This document shows, in pieces, positions 26,964 through 35,449 of a DNA stretch of 64,000 nucleotides. Made by a program: the position numbers and the translations under genes. Origin of the DNA: CAYPEL01 sp036479985 (GTDB lineage: Bacteria > Pseudomonadota > Gammaproteobacteria > DSM-19610); contig CBDDAF010000003.1 of the NCBI GenBank assembly GCA_965224815.1, positions 1,860,001 to 1,924,000 on the forward strand, in the 5' to 3' direction. The notes under the pieces were generated by a model. The model did no database searches and had not been told where the DNA came from. It worked only from the letters and a program-made list of their open reading frames with translations. Numbering within the stretch: the first letter of the stretch is position 1; every line of letters begins with the position of its first letter.

Positions 26964-28178
26964 CTAACCTGAAGCTGCCCTGGGCTTACCCGCACACCAA
27001 ACTCCCGGATCCACTGGTTGTCCTTTGAAACGCAGCTCAAAGTACAGGCCTGCTGCGGCCTGGCCACCACTGCGGCCAAGCGCAGCAATCACCTCACCGG
27101 TATCGACCCATTCACCGACTTCCTTATATAAAGCTTGGTTATGACCGTACAGACTCATATATCCTTCACCGTGATCAAGGATTAAAAGTAGCCCATAACC
27201 TCGGATCCAGTCTGCAAATGCCACCCGGCCTGGTGCAACACTTCTGACCCGACCACCTTCTGCTGCTTTGATCAACACGCCACCGGACTTAATATCTGTG
27301 CCAGGCAGTTTGTTTCCATATGAATTCTTGAGCAATCCCTGTGCCGGCCAGGCCATTTTACCTTTCAGGCTCTTGAATGAACCCTGTTGCCGTTGCAAGG
27401 GAATATCGGCCAGTGCTTGCCGCAATGAATTAACCAGATCGGCAAGCTGTTTTTCATCGGCCACCAATTGAGACAACTGGCCATCCTGCGCTTCCATTTC
27501 TTTAGACCATTTACTGACAACAAGTTTCCGTGCCTGAAATTGATTTTCAAGATGCGTCTGGCCGGACAATTCCTGTTGCTGCAATGTTTCCAATGCTGCA
27601 AGCCGGTCATTGATGTCCGCTTCGGTCACCTGTAATTCAGCAAGCTGCCGCCTGACAGTAAAGATTGAGTTGGCGCGGGCTTTTGACAGGTAACCATAAT
27701 AAGTCAGCATACGCCCTAGTTGCGTTGCGGCTTCCTGATTGAGTAGCAGTTTAACGGGTTGTTGCTTACCCATGGCGTAGGCGCTTTGCATTTCCTGGAC
27801 AAGTCGTTGCCGTTGTTGATTGACCAATGATGATTGCCTGGCTCTGGTTTCCTGCAGCTTTTTTAACGCCTGTTGCTGTGTATCCATTCGCTTGTCGACA
27901 CGGCTAAGGGTAATCAGTATTTTATTAATCTGCTGTTCTACAGAACGCACCGCTTCGACAGCCTGGCTTTTTTTGATTTGTGTGTTCGCTAAAGATGTTT
28001 GCAGCGTGCCGATGCGGCTCCGCAATTTTTGCAACTCGCGGGTTTTTTCGGTAACAGAATTATCTTTGGCCGGGCAAGCATCGGCAAACAGCAACATCCC
28101 TGCAAACAAGCAAGCCACGAACGCAGCGAGATACCTGTTTTCAGACTTTTGCCTCAATTGATCCGGAATCTTTCTCAT
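26964..28178 (-). CDS. envC: EnvC-like murein hydrolase activator
   Basis: 404 residues: signal peptide, long coiled coil (about 40-270) and a C-terminal LytM/M23-like domain (about 285-400). The LytM domain is degenerate: where active enzymes have HxxxD and HxHxE it shows GTDIKSG and LYFELRF, with only LYGH retained. That matches EnvC, which does not cut peptidoglycan but activates amidases at the septum under FtsEX control. The frame start overlaps the gpmI 3' end by 38 bases and lacks a well-placed ribosome site, so the exact start is uncertain. Confidence 0.93.
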   Translation of the reverse strand: MRKIPDQLRQKSENRYLAAFVACLFAGMLLFADACPAKDNSVTEKTRELQKLRSRIGTLQTSLANTQIKKSQAVEAVRSVEQQINKILITLSRVDKRMDTQQQALKKLQETRARQSSLVNQQRQRLVQEMQSAYAMGKQQPVKLLLNQEAATQLGRMLTYYGYLSKARANSIFTVRRQLAELQVTEADINDRLAALETLQQQELSGQTHLENQFQARKLVVSKWSKEMEAQDGQLSQLVADEKQLADLVNSLRQALADIPLQRQQGSFKSLKGKMAWPAQGLLKNSYGNKLPGTDIKSGGVLIKAAEGGRVRSVAPGRVAFADWIRGYGLLLILDHGEGYMSLYGHNQALYKEVGEWVDTGEVIAALGRSGGQAAAGLYFELRFKGQPVDPGVWCAGKPRAASG

Positions 28179-29727
28179 CCTGTGTCGATACTTTAATCAG
28201 TGTCCGGCCGGTCATTTCTGGTGGTTGCTCCAGCCCCATCAGATCGATCATTGATGGCACCACATCACTCAAAGAACCGGTTTCCAGTTCAGCGGCGCGG
28301 CCTACGTATATCAGAGGGACAAGATTCGAGGTATGTGCCGTATGCGCCTGGCCGGTTTCCTGGCTGCGCATCTGTTCTGCATTACCATGATCCGCCGTAA
28401 TTAACATCTCAGCGGGTGTTTGCTGCACAGCTTCAAGTACTCTGCCCAGGCAGCCGTCAATTGCTTCAATTGCTTTTACGGCGGCATCAAATTTTCCGGT
28501 ATGACCTACCATATCCGGATTCGCGTAGTTACAAATAATAACGTCATATTCGCCTCCACGGATAGCCGAAACCAGATGATCTGTCACTACTGAAGCGTTC
28601 ATTTCAGGTTGCAAATCATAGGTTGCGACCATCGGTGAAGGCACCAGTATCCGGTCTTCCCCTTCATACGGCTCTTCCACACCGCCGTTGAAAAAGAAAG
28701 TTACATGCGCATATTTTTCAGTTTCTGCGAGTCGTAACTGACGCATACCATGCTTTGAAAGAAATTCTCCAAAAACATTGTGTAGCCGCTCAGCAGGAAA
28801 GGCTACCGGCACATCAAACTGGGAATTGTATTCAGTCAGGCTGGTAAAACTGCCCAGTTTCGGAGTAACCGCACGCTCAAAACCATCAAAATCAGGCTCA
28901 ATAAATGGCCGGGTTATCTGCCGCGCCCGGTCAGAACGAAAATTCATAAAAATGACTGCATCGCCGTCTTCCACGATAACCGGTTTTTCGCCCGGCGGGA
29001 CTATCCGCGTGGCCTTTACAAATTCATCACTTTCGTCACGCGCATAAGCCATTTCCAGTCCAGACAGTGCATCGGGCGCTTCATAGTCTGCTTTACCTTG
29101 CGTGATCAAATCATAAGACGCCTGGATTCGAGGCCAGCGATGATCACGATCCATAGCGTAATAGCGACCAATTATTGAGGCAATTCGCCCGCTACCCAAC
29201 GCATTGAATTTGTCTTGCATGGCCGCGATGGATTCGGCCGCACTGCGGGGTGGTGTATCACGCCCGTCCAGAAACGCGTGCAGATAAGTCTTCGTTGCAC
29301 CGCGCTCAATTGCCAGTTGCGCCATCGCATGAATGTGTTCTTCGTGACTATGAACACCGCCCGAAGACAGCAAACCCAGAATATGAACGGCTTTATTATT
29401 TTCGATAGCCTGATCAACAGGTTTCAACAAGGTTGCATTATTAAGGAATGACCCTGTCTTAATAGAACGGCTAACCCGGGTGAATTCCTGGTAGACAACC
29501 CGGCCAGCACCGAGGTTTAGATGGCCCACTTCTGAATTACCCATCTGGTCGCCGGGTAAACCCACTGCAGCACCGGAGGTGCGAATCAGCGTGTGCGAAT
29601 ACTGTTGCCAGATACTATCCCAAACAGGTTTTTTGGCAGCAGCAATTGCATTATCTTCAGTATTTTCACTAAAGCCCCAGCCATCCAGAATCACCAGGAC
29701 GATGGGTTTGGGTACATGTGGCGTCAT
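28141..29727 (-). CDS. gpmI: 2,3-bisphosphoglycerate-independent phosphoglycerate mutase
   Basis: Interconverts 3- and 2-phosphoglycerate with two Mn ions. 528 residues, slightly longer than usual. VLVILDGWG at the N-terminus, the phospho-Ser in QMGNSEVGHLNLGAG, the DRDHRW loop, NFRSDRARQ, and metal-binding ANPDMVGHTG and TADHGNAE are present. Leads the gpmI-envC-ctpA-yibQ group. Confidence 0.98.
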   Translation of the reverse strand: MTPHVPKPIVLVILDGWGFSENTEDNAIAAAKKPVWDSIWQQYSHTLIRTSGAAVGLPGDQMGNSEVGHLNLGAGRVVYQEFTRVSRSIKTGSFLNNATLLKPVDQAIENNKAVHILGLLSSGGVHSHEEHIHAMAQLAIERGATKTYLHAFLDGRDTPPRSAAESIAAMQDKFNALGSGRIASIIGRYYAMDRDHRWPRIQASYDLITQGKADYEAPDALSGLEMAYARDESDEFVKATRIVPPGEKPVIVEDGDAVIFMNFRSDRARQITRPFIEPDFDGFERAVTPKLGSFTSLTEYNSQFDVPVAFPAERLHNVFGEFLSKHGMRQLRLAETEKYAHVTFFFNGGVEEPYEGEDRILVPSPMVATYDLQPEMNASVVTDHLVSAIRGGEYDVIICNYANPDMVGHTGKFDAAVKAIEAIDGCLGRVLEAVQQTPAEMLITADHGNAEQMRSQETGQAHTAHTSNLVPLIYVGRAAELETGSLSDVVPSMIDLMGLEQPPEMTGRTLIKVSTQDEKDSGSIEAKV

Positions 29728-29854
29728 TACAACTTCTTTAAATGGTTCCTGAAAAATAATAGGTCAGTGTTTAGAATAAGTCTAACTTGAGCGTTAACTG
29801 GTTACCAGAGTTGGATTTTGACGCCAAGTTATCCTGCGCTTTCTTTACTTATTT

Positions 29855-29867
29855 ATTATTGTATAAT
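29855..29867. promoter_or_regulatory. Candidate promoter -10 with ArsR-type operator
   Basis: A perfect TATAAT (29862-29867) is contained in the small inverted repeat ATTAT-TGT-ATAAT, about 86 bases before the ArsR-family start. No good -35 box is found. ArsR proteins commonly bind such AT-rich dyads over their own promoter. Confidence 0.4.
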
Positions 29868-29952
29868 GTTTTAGTGATAAAGGGCAGCGGCATAGAGCAA
29901 TAATTGCCCGGTATTATTGAAGTTTTTCCATAAACGCAAGGAGAGTTACTCC

Positions 29953-30273
29953 ATGCCACCTGCAGTAAGTGAAACACTTATTACGCGTGATGAGGACATA
30001 GATCGTGCATCACGTTCTCTGAAAGCCATGTCTCACCCGTTACGTTTAAAGATTCTCTGCACACTTGGTGAGCAAGAGGTCAGCGTACAGGACATCGTCG
30101 AACACGTTGGTACTTCCCAAAGTAACATTTCCCAGCATCTGGCCATTTTGCGCGATAAAGGTATTCTGGTATCGAGAAAAGATGCCAATCGAGTTTATTA
30201 CCGGGTAGGCGATAGCAGGACACTTAAATTGATCGGCATGATGCGCGAAGTTTTTTGTGGCATGCAAACTTGA
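29953..30273 (+). CDS. ArsR-family winged-helix regulator
   Basis: 106 residues from ATG 29953, chosen because AAGGAGAG lies upstream; a TTG at 29917 would add 12 residues without a ribosome site. Winged-helix ArsR fold: MSHPLRLKILCTL, recognition helix TSQSNISQHLAILRDKGILVSRK, and wing ANRVYYRVGD. None of the usual metal-binding Cys clusters is present; a single Cys lies in KILCTL and another near the C-terminus (VFCGM), so the signal may be redox or sulfur rather than a metal. A rhodanese gene follows by 45 bases, which supports a sulfur-related role by context only. Confidence 0.85.
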   Translation: MPPAVSETLITRDEDIDRASRSLKAMSHPLRLKILCTLGEQEVSVQDIVEHVGTSQSNISQHLAILRDKGILVSRKDANRVYYRVGDSRTLKLIGMMREVFCGMQT

Positions 30274-30318
30274 TCGGGCATCCTGATTAAACCACCTTAA
30301 AGAACAACGACCCTCCGT

Positions 30319-30747
30319 ATGAATGCGCCACAACTGCTTGAATTTATCAGCCAGCACCCCTTATTGATTTTAGCCTTTTTGGGTGTATCAGGACTGTTGT
30401 TGTTCACTGAATTGCGTACCCGGTTGAGTGGTATGAAGCAAATTGGCATCACCCAGGCCACTCAGCTAAGCAACCGTTCAAACGCCCTGTTTCTGGATAT
30501 TCGCGATACTCCTGATTACGATACCGGCCATATTCCGGACTCAGTACATATTCCATTAAAACAGCTCAGTGAGCGTTCAGCCGAACTCGAAAAATATCGA
30601 GATCGGCCTGTCATCGCCTATTGCAGATCGGGCAACCGTTCCACCAGTGCTGGCAGCGCCCTGAAAAAACTCGGTTTTGAAAACGTGTACAATCTAAGCG
30701 GTGGTATTTCCGCATGGCAAAGTGCAAACCTGCCAGTCAGTAAGTAA
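30319..30747 (+). CDS. Membrane-anchored rhodanese-like sulfurtransferase
   Basis: 142 residues: a single membrane helix at about 14-30 and a rhodanese domain with active-site Cys102 in YCRSGNRS, plus FLDIRDTPDYDTGHIPDSVHIP. Single-domain rhodaneses carry sulfane sulfur as a persulfide. A similar gene precedes secB in many gammaproteobacteria. In one direction with the ArsR regulator, secB and gpsA. Confidence 0.92.
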   Translation: MNAPQLLEFISQHPLLILAFLGVSGLLLFTELRTRLSGMKQIGITQATQLSNRSNALFLDIRDTPDYDTGHIPDSVHIPLKQLSERSAELEKYRDRPVIAYCRSGNRSTSAGSALKKLGFENVYNLSGGISAWQSANLPVSK

Positions 30748-30794
30748 ACAACCTTTTTCTTTACATCTTAAATTATTACTAGCAGGGCTGCGTT

Positions 30795-31253
30795 ATGAGC
30801 GACGAAGAAGAACAACAATTTGCTATTCACAGAATTTATTTAAAAGATGTTTCTTTTGAAACACCTAATTCTCCAGCAGTTCTCAGAGAAGAATGGAAAC
30901 CAGAGATCAATCTACAAATTAATACCAAAGTGAACCCTCTGGAAACAGGTGTTTTTGAAGTGACACTGGTGGTGACCGTCACCGCAAAACAAGGCGATAA
31001 AACTGGATTTCTAGCAGAAGTCCATCAGGCGGGTATTTTTGGAATAACCGGATTTGATGAGGCGCAATCCAAATCACTGTTAGGCAGTTATTGCCCGAAT
31101 TCATTATTCCCATTTGCACGTGAGGCCATTTCAGATCTGGTAACAAAAGGCGGTTTTCCACAACTGTTACTTGCCCCCATAAACTTTGATGCCCTCTACG
31201 AACAACAAGTAGCTAACGCCAATGCACCGGAAACAGCGTCGGAAACAAAGTAG
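30795..31253 (+). CDS. secB: Protein-export chaperone SecB
   Basis: 152 residues, typical SecB. Holds preproteins unfolded and hands them to SecA. QFAIHRIYLKDVSFETPNSP, QAGIFGI and LGSYCPNSLFPFAREAISDLV are family hallmarks. AGGG lies upstream of the ATG. The secB-gpsA-trmL order is normal for the class. Confidence 0.98.
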   Translation: MSDEEEQQFAIHRIYLKDVSFETPNSPAVLREEWKPEINLQINTKVNPLETGVFEVTLVVTVTAKQGDKTGFLAEVHQAGIFGITGFDEAQSKSLLGSYCPNSLFPFAREAISDLVTKGGFPQLLLAPINFDALYEQQVANANAPETASETK

Positions 31254-31273
31254 CTTGATCCCACTAAAGCTTA

Positions 31274-32284
31274 ATGACTAAACAGCCTGGTTCAACAATC
31301 GCTGTTCTTGGTGCCGGCTCCTGGGGTACGGCACTTGCAATAGCCCTGGCAAAAAACAAGTTTGCTATTAACCTCTGGGATCGCAATCCACAGCATATAG
31401 AACAATTATCGACCACCGGTATTAATCAACGTTACATCCCTGACATCACCCTGCCCACATTAATTACACCTCTGGCAGATCTCGGCACTGCAATTAATAA
31501 CACCCAGTATATTCTCGTGGCTACGCCCAGCCATGGTTTCAGAGAACTGTTACGCAATATTAAAAAAGCATCAAATAACTACCGCATAGTCTGGGCGAGC
31601 AAAGGACTCGAACCCGGTACCGGCAAATTTCTACATGAAATTGCTGCAGAAGAGTTGGATGCAGGCATCCTTACCGCAACCGTATCCGGCCCTAGCTTTG
31701 CATTAGAAGTTGCACGCAGCTTGCCGACGGCCATGACCGTTGCCTCATTAGACAATGCCTTTGCCAAACAAATTGCTTCGACACTGCACTGTCAAAATCT
31801 GCGCACCTACACCAGTACCGATATTATCGGCGTTGAATTGGGTGGCGCCGTAAAAAATGTACTCGCCATTGCCGCTGGCATCGCTGATGGGCTCGGCTTC
31901 GGTGCAAATACACGTGCTGCACTCATTACCCGCGGGCTCGCTGAAATGATGCGGCTTGGAGAAGCGTTGGATGGCAGGCAGGAAACCTTTATGGGTTTAA
32001 CCGGGGTGGGTGATTTGATTCTGACTTGTACCGATGACCAGTCACGCAATCGGCGTCTTGGGTTGGCGCTCGGCCAGGGCGATGATCTAGATACGGCCAT
32101 AAGCAACATCGGCCAGGCCGTAGAAGGTGTGCATACTGCGCGTGAAGTTGCCTGTCTCGCTCAAAAACATGGCATCGAGATGCCTATCGTCGAACAAGTT
32201 GATAAGGTGCTCAACGAGAATCAGTCTCCAGCTGCGGCCGTTAAAGCACTATTAACACGCGATCCTAAAGCAGAAGTATTCTAG
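31274..32284 (+). CDS. gpsA: Glycerol-3-phosphate dehydrogenase [NAD(P)+]
   Basis: Supplies glycerol 3-phosphate for phospholipids. 336 residues. NAD(P) loop GAGSWGTALA, catalytic Lys in ELGGAVKNVLAIAAGIADGLG, and GLTGVGDLILTC are present. 20 bases after secB. Confidence 0.98.
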   Translation: MTKQPGSTIAVLGAGSWGTALAIALAKNKFAINLWDRNPQHIEQLSTTGINQRYIPDITLPTLITPLADLGTAINNTQYILVATPSHGFRELLRNIKKASNNYRIVWASKGLEPGTGKFLHEIAAEELDAGILTATVSGPSFALEVARSLPTAMTVASLDNAFAKQIASTLHCQNLRTYTSTDIIGVELGGAVKNVLAIAAGIADGLGFGANTRAALITRGLAEMMRLGEALDGRQETFMGLTGVGDLILTCTDDQSRNRRLGLALGQGDDLDTAISNIGQAVEGVHTAREVACLAQKHGIEMPIVEQVDKVLNENQSPAAAVKALLTRDPKAEVF

Positions 32285-32335
32285 TTAAAACCCAATGATT
32301 CATTCGCGTAACTTGCATTGTGCGCGGTAAATACC

Positions 32336-32399
32336 TGTAGGAGCGGCTTCAGCCGCGAAAGAATGTATAACCGACATCGCGGCTGAAGCCACTCCTACA
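32336..32399. repeat. REP-type inverted repeat, copy 3
   Basis: Same arms as 923-985 (TGTAGGAGCGGCTTCAGCCG / one mismatch on the right arm), extended by one pairing CC/GG at the outside. Between the convergent ends of gpsA and trmL, where it could end both transcripts. Confidence 0.9.
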
Positions 32400-32430
32400 G
32401 GTTCTTACAAATTAATCAGAGGTTGCTTGG

Positions 32431-32898
32431 TTACATGGCACCTGCGAAACCGTTCTGTCGCCAGGCTTCGTACACAACCACGGCCACAGCATTGGACAAA
32501 TTAAGACTGCGACTTTGTTCTAACATGGGTAACCTTAAAACTTGCTGTGTGGATAGAGAATCCAGAACATGTTTTGGCAAGCCACGCGTTTCTGGCCCGA
32601 ACAACAATGCATCGCCTTTGCTAAACTCAGCATCAAGAAAAGACTGGGATTTACCGTGTGTTGATAGAGCCCATAATCTACCCGGCTCAACATGGCGGAT
32701 AAAATTTTCCAGGTCAGCATGAAGCTTAACACTGGCCCACTCATGGTAATCCAGCCCGGCTCGGCGTAATTTACGGTCTTCTAATTCAAACCCCAACGGA
32801 CCAATCAGGTGTAAGTGACACCCGGTGTTGGCGCAAAGGCGGATAATATTACCGGTATTCGGCGGAATCTCTGGCTGGTAAAGTACGATATGAAACAT
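32431..32898 (-). CDS. trmL: tRNA (cytidine/uridine-34-2'-O-)-methyltransferase TrmL
   Basis: SPOUT methyltransferase that modifies the wobble base of tRNA-Leu. 155 residues starting MFHIVLYQPEIPPNTGNIIR; LFGPETRGLP and the C-terminal knot SLNLSNAVAVVVYEAWRQ are diagnostic. The longer frame to 33000 is inside pyrD and not homologous. Its ATG (32896-32898) overlaps the ATG of the divergent pyrD (32897-32899) inside one CATG, so its promoter and ribosome site must lie in pyrD coding sequence; no clear Shine-Dalgarno is seen. Confidence 0.97.
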   Translation of the reverse strand: MFHIVLYQPEIPPNTGNIIRLCANTGCHLHLIGPLGFELEDRKLRRAGLDYHEWASVKLHADLENFIRHVEPGRLWALSTHGKSQSFLDAEFSKGDALLFGPETRGLPKHVLDSLSTQQVLRLPMLEQSRSLNLSNAVAVVVYEAWRQNGFAGAM

Positions 32899-33853
32899 GA
32901 ATGAACATACTAACCCACTTTCGATAGATTTTTGCGGTCTGCATTTAAGCTCACCGTTGATATTACTGTCAGGCTGCGTAGGCTTTGGCGAAGAGTACAC
33001 ACGGATTGCTGGCTTTTCTAACCGTGATGTCGGCGCTATTTGCCTAAAAGGTACAACCCAGGAACCACGCCTGGGTAACCCACCACATCGAGTTTACGAA
33101 ACTCCCGGTGGTATGCTCAATGCCATTGGTTTACAAAATCCGGGTGTCGATGCCGTCGTAGATAGAATCCTGCCAACGCTGGATTTTCAGGAAACTCGGT
33201 TTATAGCCAATGTGTCCGGTTCAACCATCGAAGAATATGCCGCCGTCACACGCCGATTTGACGATTCACCGATCGATGCCATCGAAATCAATATTTCCTG
33301 TCCCAACGTCAAACAAGGTGGCGTGGCCTTTGGTAACGATCCCGACATGTCGGCACGCGTTGTTGAAGCCTGCCGCAGTGAAACCCGCAAACCACTAATC
33401 ACCAAATTATCCCCAAACCAGACTGATATCGCTGAAAATGCCCGGCGCTGTATCGAAGCAGGCAGTGATGCCTTTGCGGTGATTAATACCTTGATGGGTA
33501 TGGCAGTAGACATCGAGCAACGCCGTCCAATCATTGGCAATAATCAAGGCGGGGTGTCCGGTCCCGCCATTAAACCGATTGCCTTGTTAAAAGTGCACCA
33601 GGTTTACCAGGTTTGCAAAGCCCACCAGATTCCAATTATTGGACAGGGCGGCGTGACCAACACCGAAGACGCGCTGGAATTTTTAATCGCTGGTGCCAGC
33701 ACTATTGGAATTGGCACTGCGCTCTTCTACGATCCTTTGATCTGCACCACAATCAATGCCGGCATCCAAAGTTATCTTGAAAAACATCATTACAATTCAG
33801 TGACTAATCTCGTTGGCAGCCTTCAACTAAACGGCCCAACCGGCTGCAATTAA
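32897..33853 (+). CDS. pyrD: Dihydroorotate dehydrogenase, class 1B-type catalytic subunit
   Basis: Oxidises dihydroorotate to orotate with FMN in pyrimidine synthesis. 318 residues. SGCVGFGEEY, GGMLNAIGLQNPG, and INISCPNVKQGG with catalytic base Cys135 place it in class 1 (Cys), closest in look to the NAD-linked PyrD-B type, not the membrane class 2 (Ser) enzyme usual in gammaproteobacteria. No pyrK electron-transfer subunit lies next to it, so its electron acceptor is unclear. An in-frame TGA two codons before the ATG fixes the start, which shares CATG with the divergent trmL. Confidence 0.93.
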   Translation: MNEHTNPLSIDFCGLHLSSPLILLSGCVGFGEEYTRIAGFSNRDVGAICLKGTTQEPRLGNPPHRVYETPGGMLNAIGLQNPGVDAVVDRILPTLDFQETRFIANVSGSTIEEYAAVTRRFDDSPIDAIEINISCPNVKQGGVAFGNDPDMSARVVEACRSETRKPLITKLSPNQTDIAENARRCIEAGSDAFAVINTLMGMAVDIEQRRPIIGNNQGGVSGPAIKPIALLKVHQVYQVCKAHQIPIIGQGGVTNTEDALEFLIAGASTIGIGTALFYDPLICTTINAGIQSYLEKHHYNSVTNLVGSLQLNGPTGCN

Positions 33854-33913
33854 TTGCCAGCAGCTGGATACAAAGTCCATATATTGCCAATAATTCTTAT
33901 ATTCTATATATAT

Positions 33914-33945
33914 CTCTATTTATAGAATTAGCTCTATAAATAGAG
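33914..33945. terminator. AT-rich hairpin after pyrD
   Basis: Twelve-base arms CTCTATTTATAG / CTATAAATAGAG with an 8-base loop, 60 bases after the pyrD stop, in a very AT-rich stretch. It lacks the GC clamp and T-tract of a classical terminator, so its role is unsure. Confidence 0.45.
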
Positions 33946-34030
33946 CAATCAATATATAAATTCTTATCCTGTTGATTTACTTTAAATAATTATTAGTGGC
34001 AACAGGTAAATAAAAAACCCCCAATTACAG

Positions 34031-34049
34031 CACGTCTTAACAAGACGTG
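34031..34049. promoter_or_regulatory. Palindrome abutting the pilus-locus sigma-54 promoter
   Basis: CACGTCTTaacAAGACGTG: 8-base arms around a 3-base centre, whose right end overlaps the -24 element beginning at 34048. With the T-run that follows it resembles a terminator, but the T-run is also part of the promoter. A regulator bound here would touch RNA polymerase directly; it is too close for a normal sigma-54 activator site. Confidence 0.5.
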
Positions 34050-34063
34050 GCTTGGTTTTTGCA
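34048..34063 (+). promoter_or_regulatory. Sigma-54 promoter of the MSHA-type pilus locus
   Basis: TGGCTTGGTTTTTGCA fits the consensus TGGCAYRNNNNTTGCW at every fixed position except the A at position 5, with GG and GC correctly spaced. Transcription would start near 34074, 29 bases before the first pilus gene. An activator of the PilR/FleQ/NtrC type is implied but its site is not identified. Confidence 0.75.
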
Positions 34064-34102
34064 CCGTGACCTACGGGATTCCATAAGTAACGGATTTTTG
34101 AC

Positions 34103-35431
34103 GTGTATAACCAATTTTTTGGTCTCAATGCCGCACCTTTCCGGATCACACCGGACACACGCCGTTTCTTCGGTGGGGGCCATCGTGCGGCAATTCTGGA
34201 GGCCTTACATTATGCCGTCGCTTCCGGAGAAGGCATCGTAAAAGTTACCGGTGAAGTCGGCACTGGTAAAACTATGCTGTGCAGAATGCTACAAGAGTCA
34301 CTTCCTGAATCCGTGCATATTGCCTATCTGGCCAACCCAAATTTATCAGCATCTGAAGTTATTGCTGCCATCATGCAGGAACTTGGGTTGAATCCAAAAA
34401 ACGGCCACTCACTGCTTGAGCAACATCAGATTCTGCAACAGTTTCTACTGGAACAACACCGCTCAGGAAAACGGGTAGTCGTCATCATCGAAGAAGCACA
34501 GTGCATGAACAGCAGCACGCTAGAAACACTGCGGCTGTTATCTAACCTGGAGACCCGCCAGGATAAATTGCTGCAATTAGTTCTGTTTGGACAACCCGAG
34601 CTCAATGAACTGCTTGCCCAAAATGAAATGCGCCAATTACGCGACCGAATCACGCATAGCCTCGAACTGGCACCCTTGAATACTGGCGATGTTACGGATT
34701 ATGTACGATTTCGTTTACACAGTGCCGGTTACCGTGGCAGTGAGATATTCACCCAAAAAACCTATCGCCTGCTAGCCCGTGCCTCAAGCGGCTTGATCCG
34801 CCGAATCCACATACTGGCAGACAAAGCCCTGATGGCTGCCTACTCAAACCATAGCAAGCAGGTGACAACTCAACATATGCAAGCCGCCATCGCGGACAGT
34901 GAATTTTCATCACACAACTGGATAGATGACGCCTGGTTAGGCCTTAGCCTGGCTGCATCATTGGCTATCGTCAGCCTGCTTGCGCTGCAATTTATCTTTA
35001 CGGATAACCCACAAACTAATTATGCCGATCATGTTACCGGCCCTGTTGCAAAAGTTATCAGTCATGAAGAGCTTGAAACTCTACTACAGATACAACCCTC
35101 TGCTGGCGCACCACTGGTGTCATCACGACTCGCAGCATCAAAAAACTGGCTGGATAACAGCAATGAGAAATTAACCATTCAACTCTTGCTTACTGATAAT
35201 GACGATGTACAGACGTTGGAAAGACTGTTTGAAAAATCCGAATTAAGCCCTTTTCTGGATCAGATTTATTTACAGGAAATCACTCTTAGTGGACGTAGGC
35301 GCTGGAATATTTTCTACGGAAATTTCAACGACAACTATTCAGCACAACAAATGATTGAAAAATTACCGGCCATGTTTAAAACACATGAACCTTATTTACG
35401 CTTAATGAAAAACATAAGAACCGCATCGTAG
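34103..35431 (+). CDS. mshM: MshM/ExeA-like AAA ATPase with C-terminal SPOR-like domain
   Basis: 442 residues. N-terminal MYNQFFGLNAAPFRITPD and AAA domain with Walker A GEVGTGKT (50-57) and Walker B VVVIIEEAQ, as in ExeA/MshM, which help secretin assembly through peptidoglycan. One membrane helix about 275-295, then a periplasmic tail whose end (WNIFYGNFNDNYSAQQMIEKLP) resembles a SPOR domain, fitting peptidoglycan binding. GTG start; the ribosome site is weak. First gene after the sigma-54 promoter. Confidence 0.88.
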   Translation: MYNQFFGLNAAPFRITPDTRRFFGGGHRAAILEALHYAVASGEGIVKVTGEVGTGKTMLCRMLQESLPESVHIAYLANPNLSASEVIAAIMQELGLNPKNGHSLLEQHQILQQFLLEQHRSGKRVVVIIEEAQCMNSSTLETLRLLSNLETRQDKLLQLVLFGQPELNELLAQNEMRQLRDRITHSLELAPLNTGDVTDYVRFRLHSAGYRGSEIFTQKTYRLLARASSGLIRRIHILADKALMAAYSNHSKQVTTQHMQAAIADSEFSSHNWIDDAWLGLSLAASLAIVSLLALQFIFTDNPQTNYADHVTGPVAKVISHEELETLLQIQPSAGAPLVSSRLAASKNWLDNSNEKLTIQLLLTDNDDVQTLERLFEKSELSPFLDQIYLQEITLSGRRRWNIFYGNFNDNYSAQQMIEKLPAMFKTHEPYLRLMKNIRTAS

Positions 35432-35449
35432 GCAGGGTGCTATTCCACC

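Noticed and set aside
32899..33000. N-terminal extension of trmL
   Set aside because: 34 extra codons lie inside pyrD and have no counterpart in TrmL, which begins at MFHIVLYQPEIP.
34031..34060. Hairpin plus T-run as a terminator before mshM
   Set aside because: The T-run is interrupted by G and is part of the -12 element of a much better sigma-54 promoter; read-through into the operon would need explaining.
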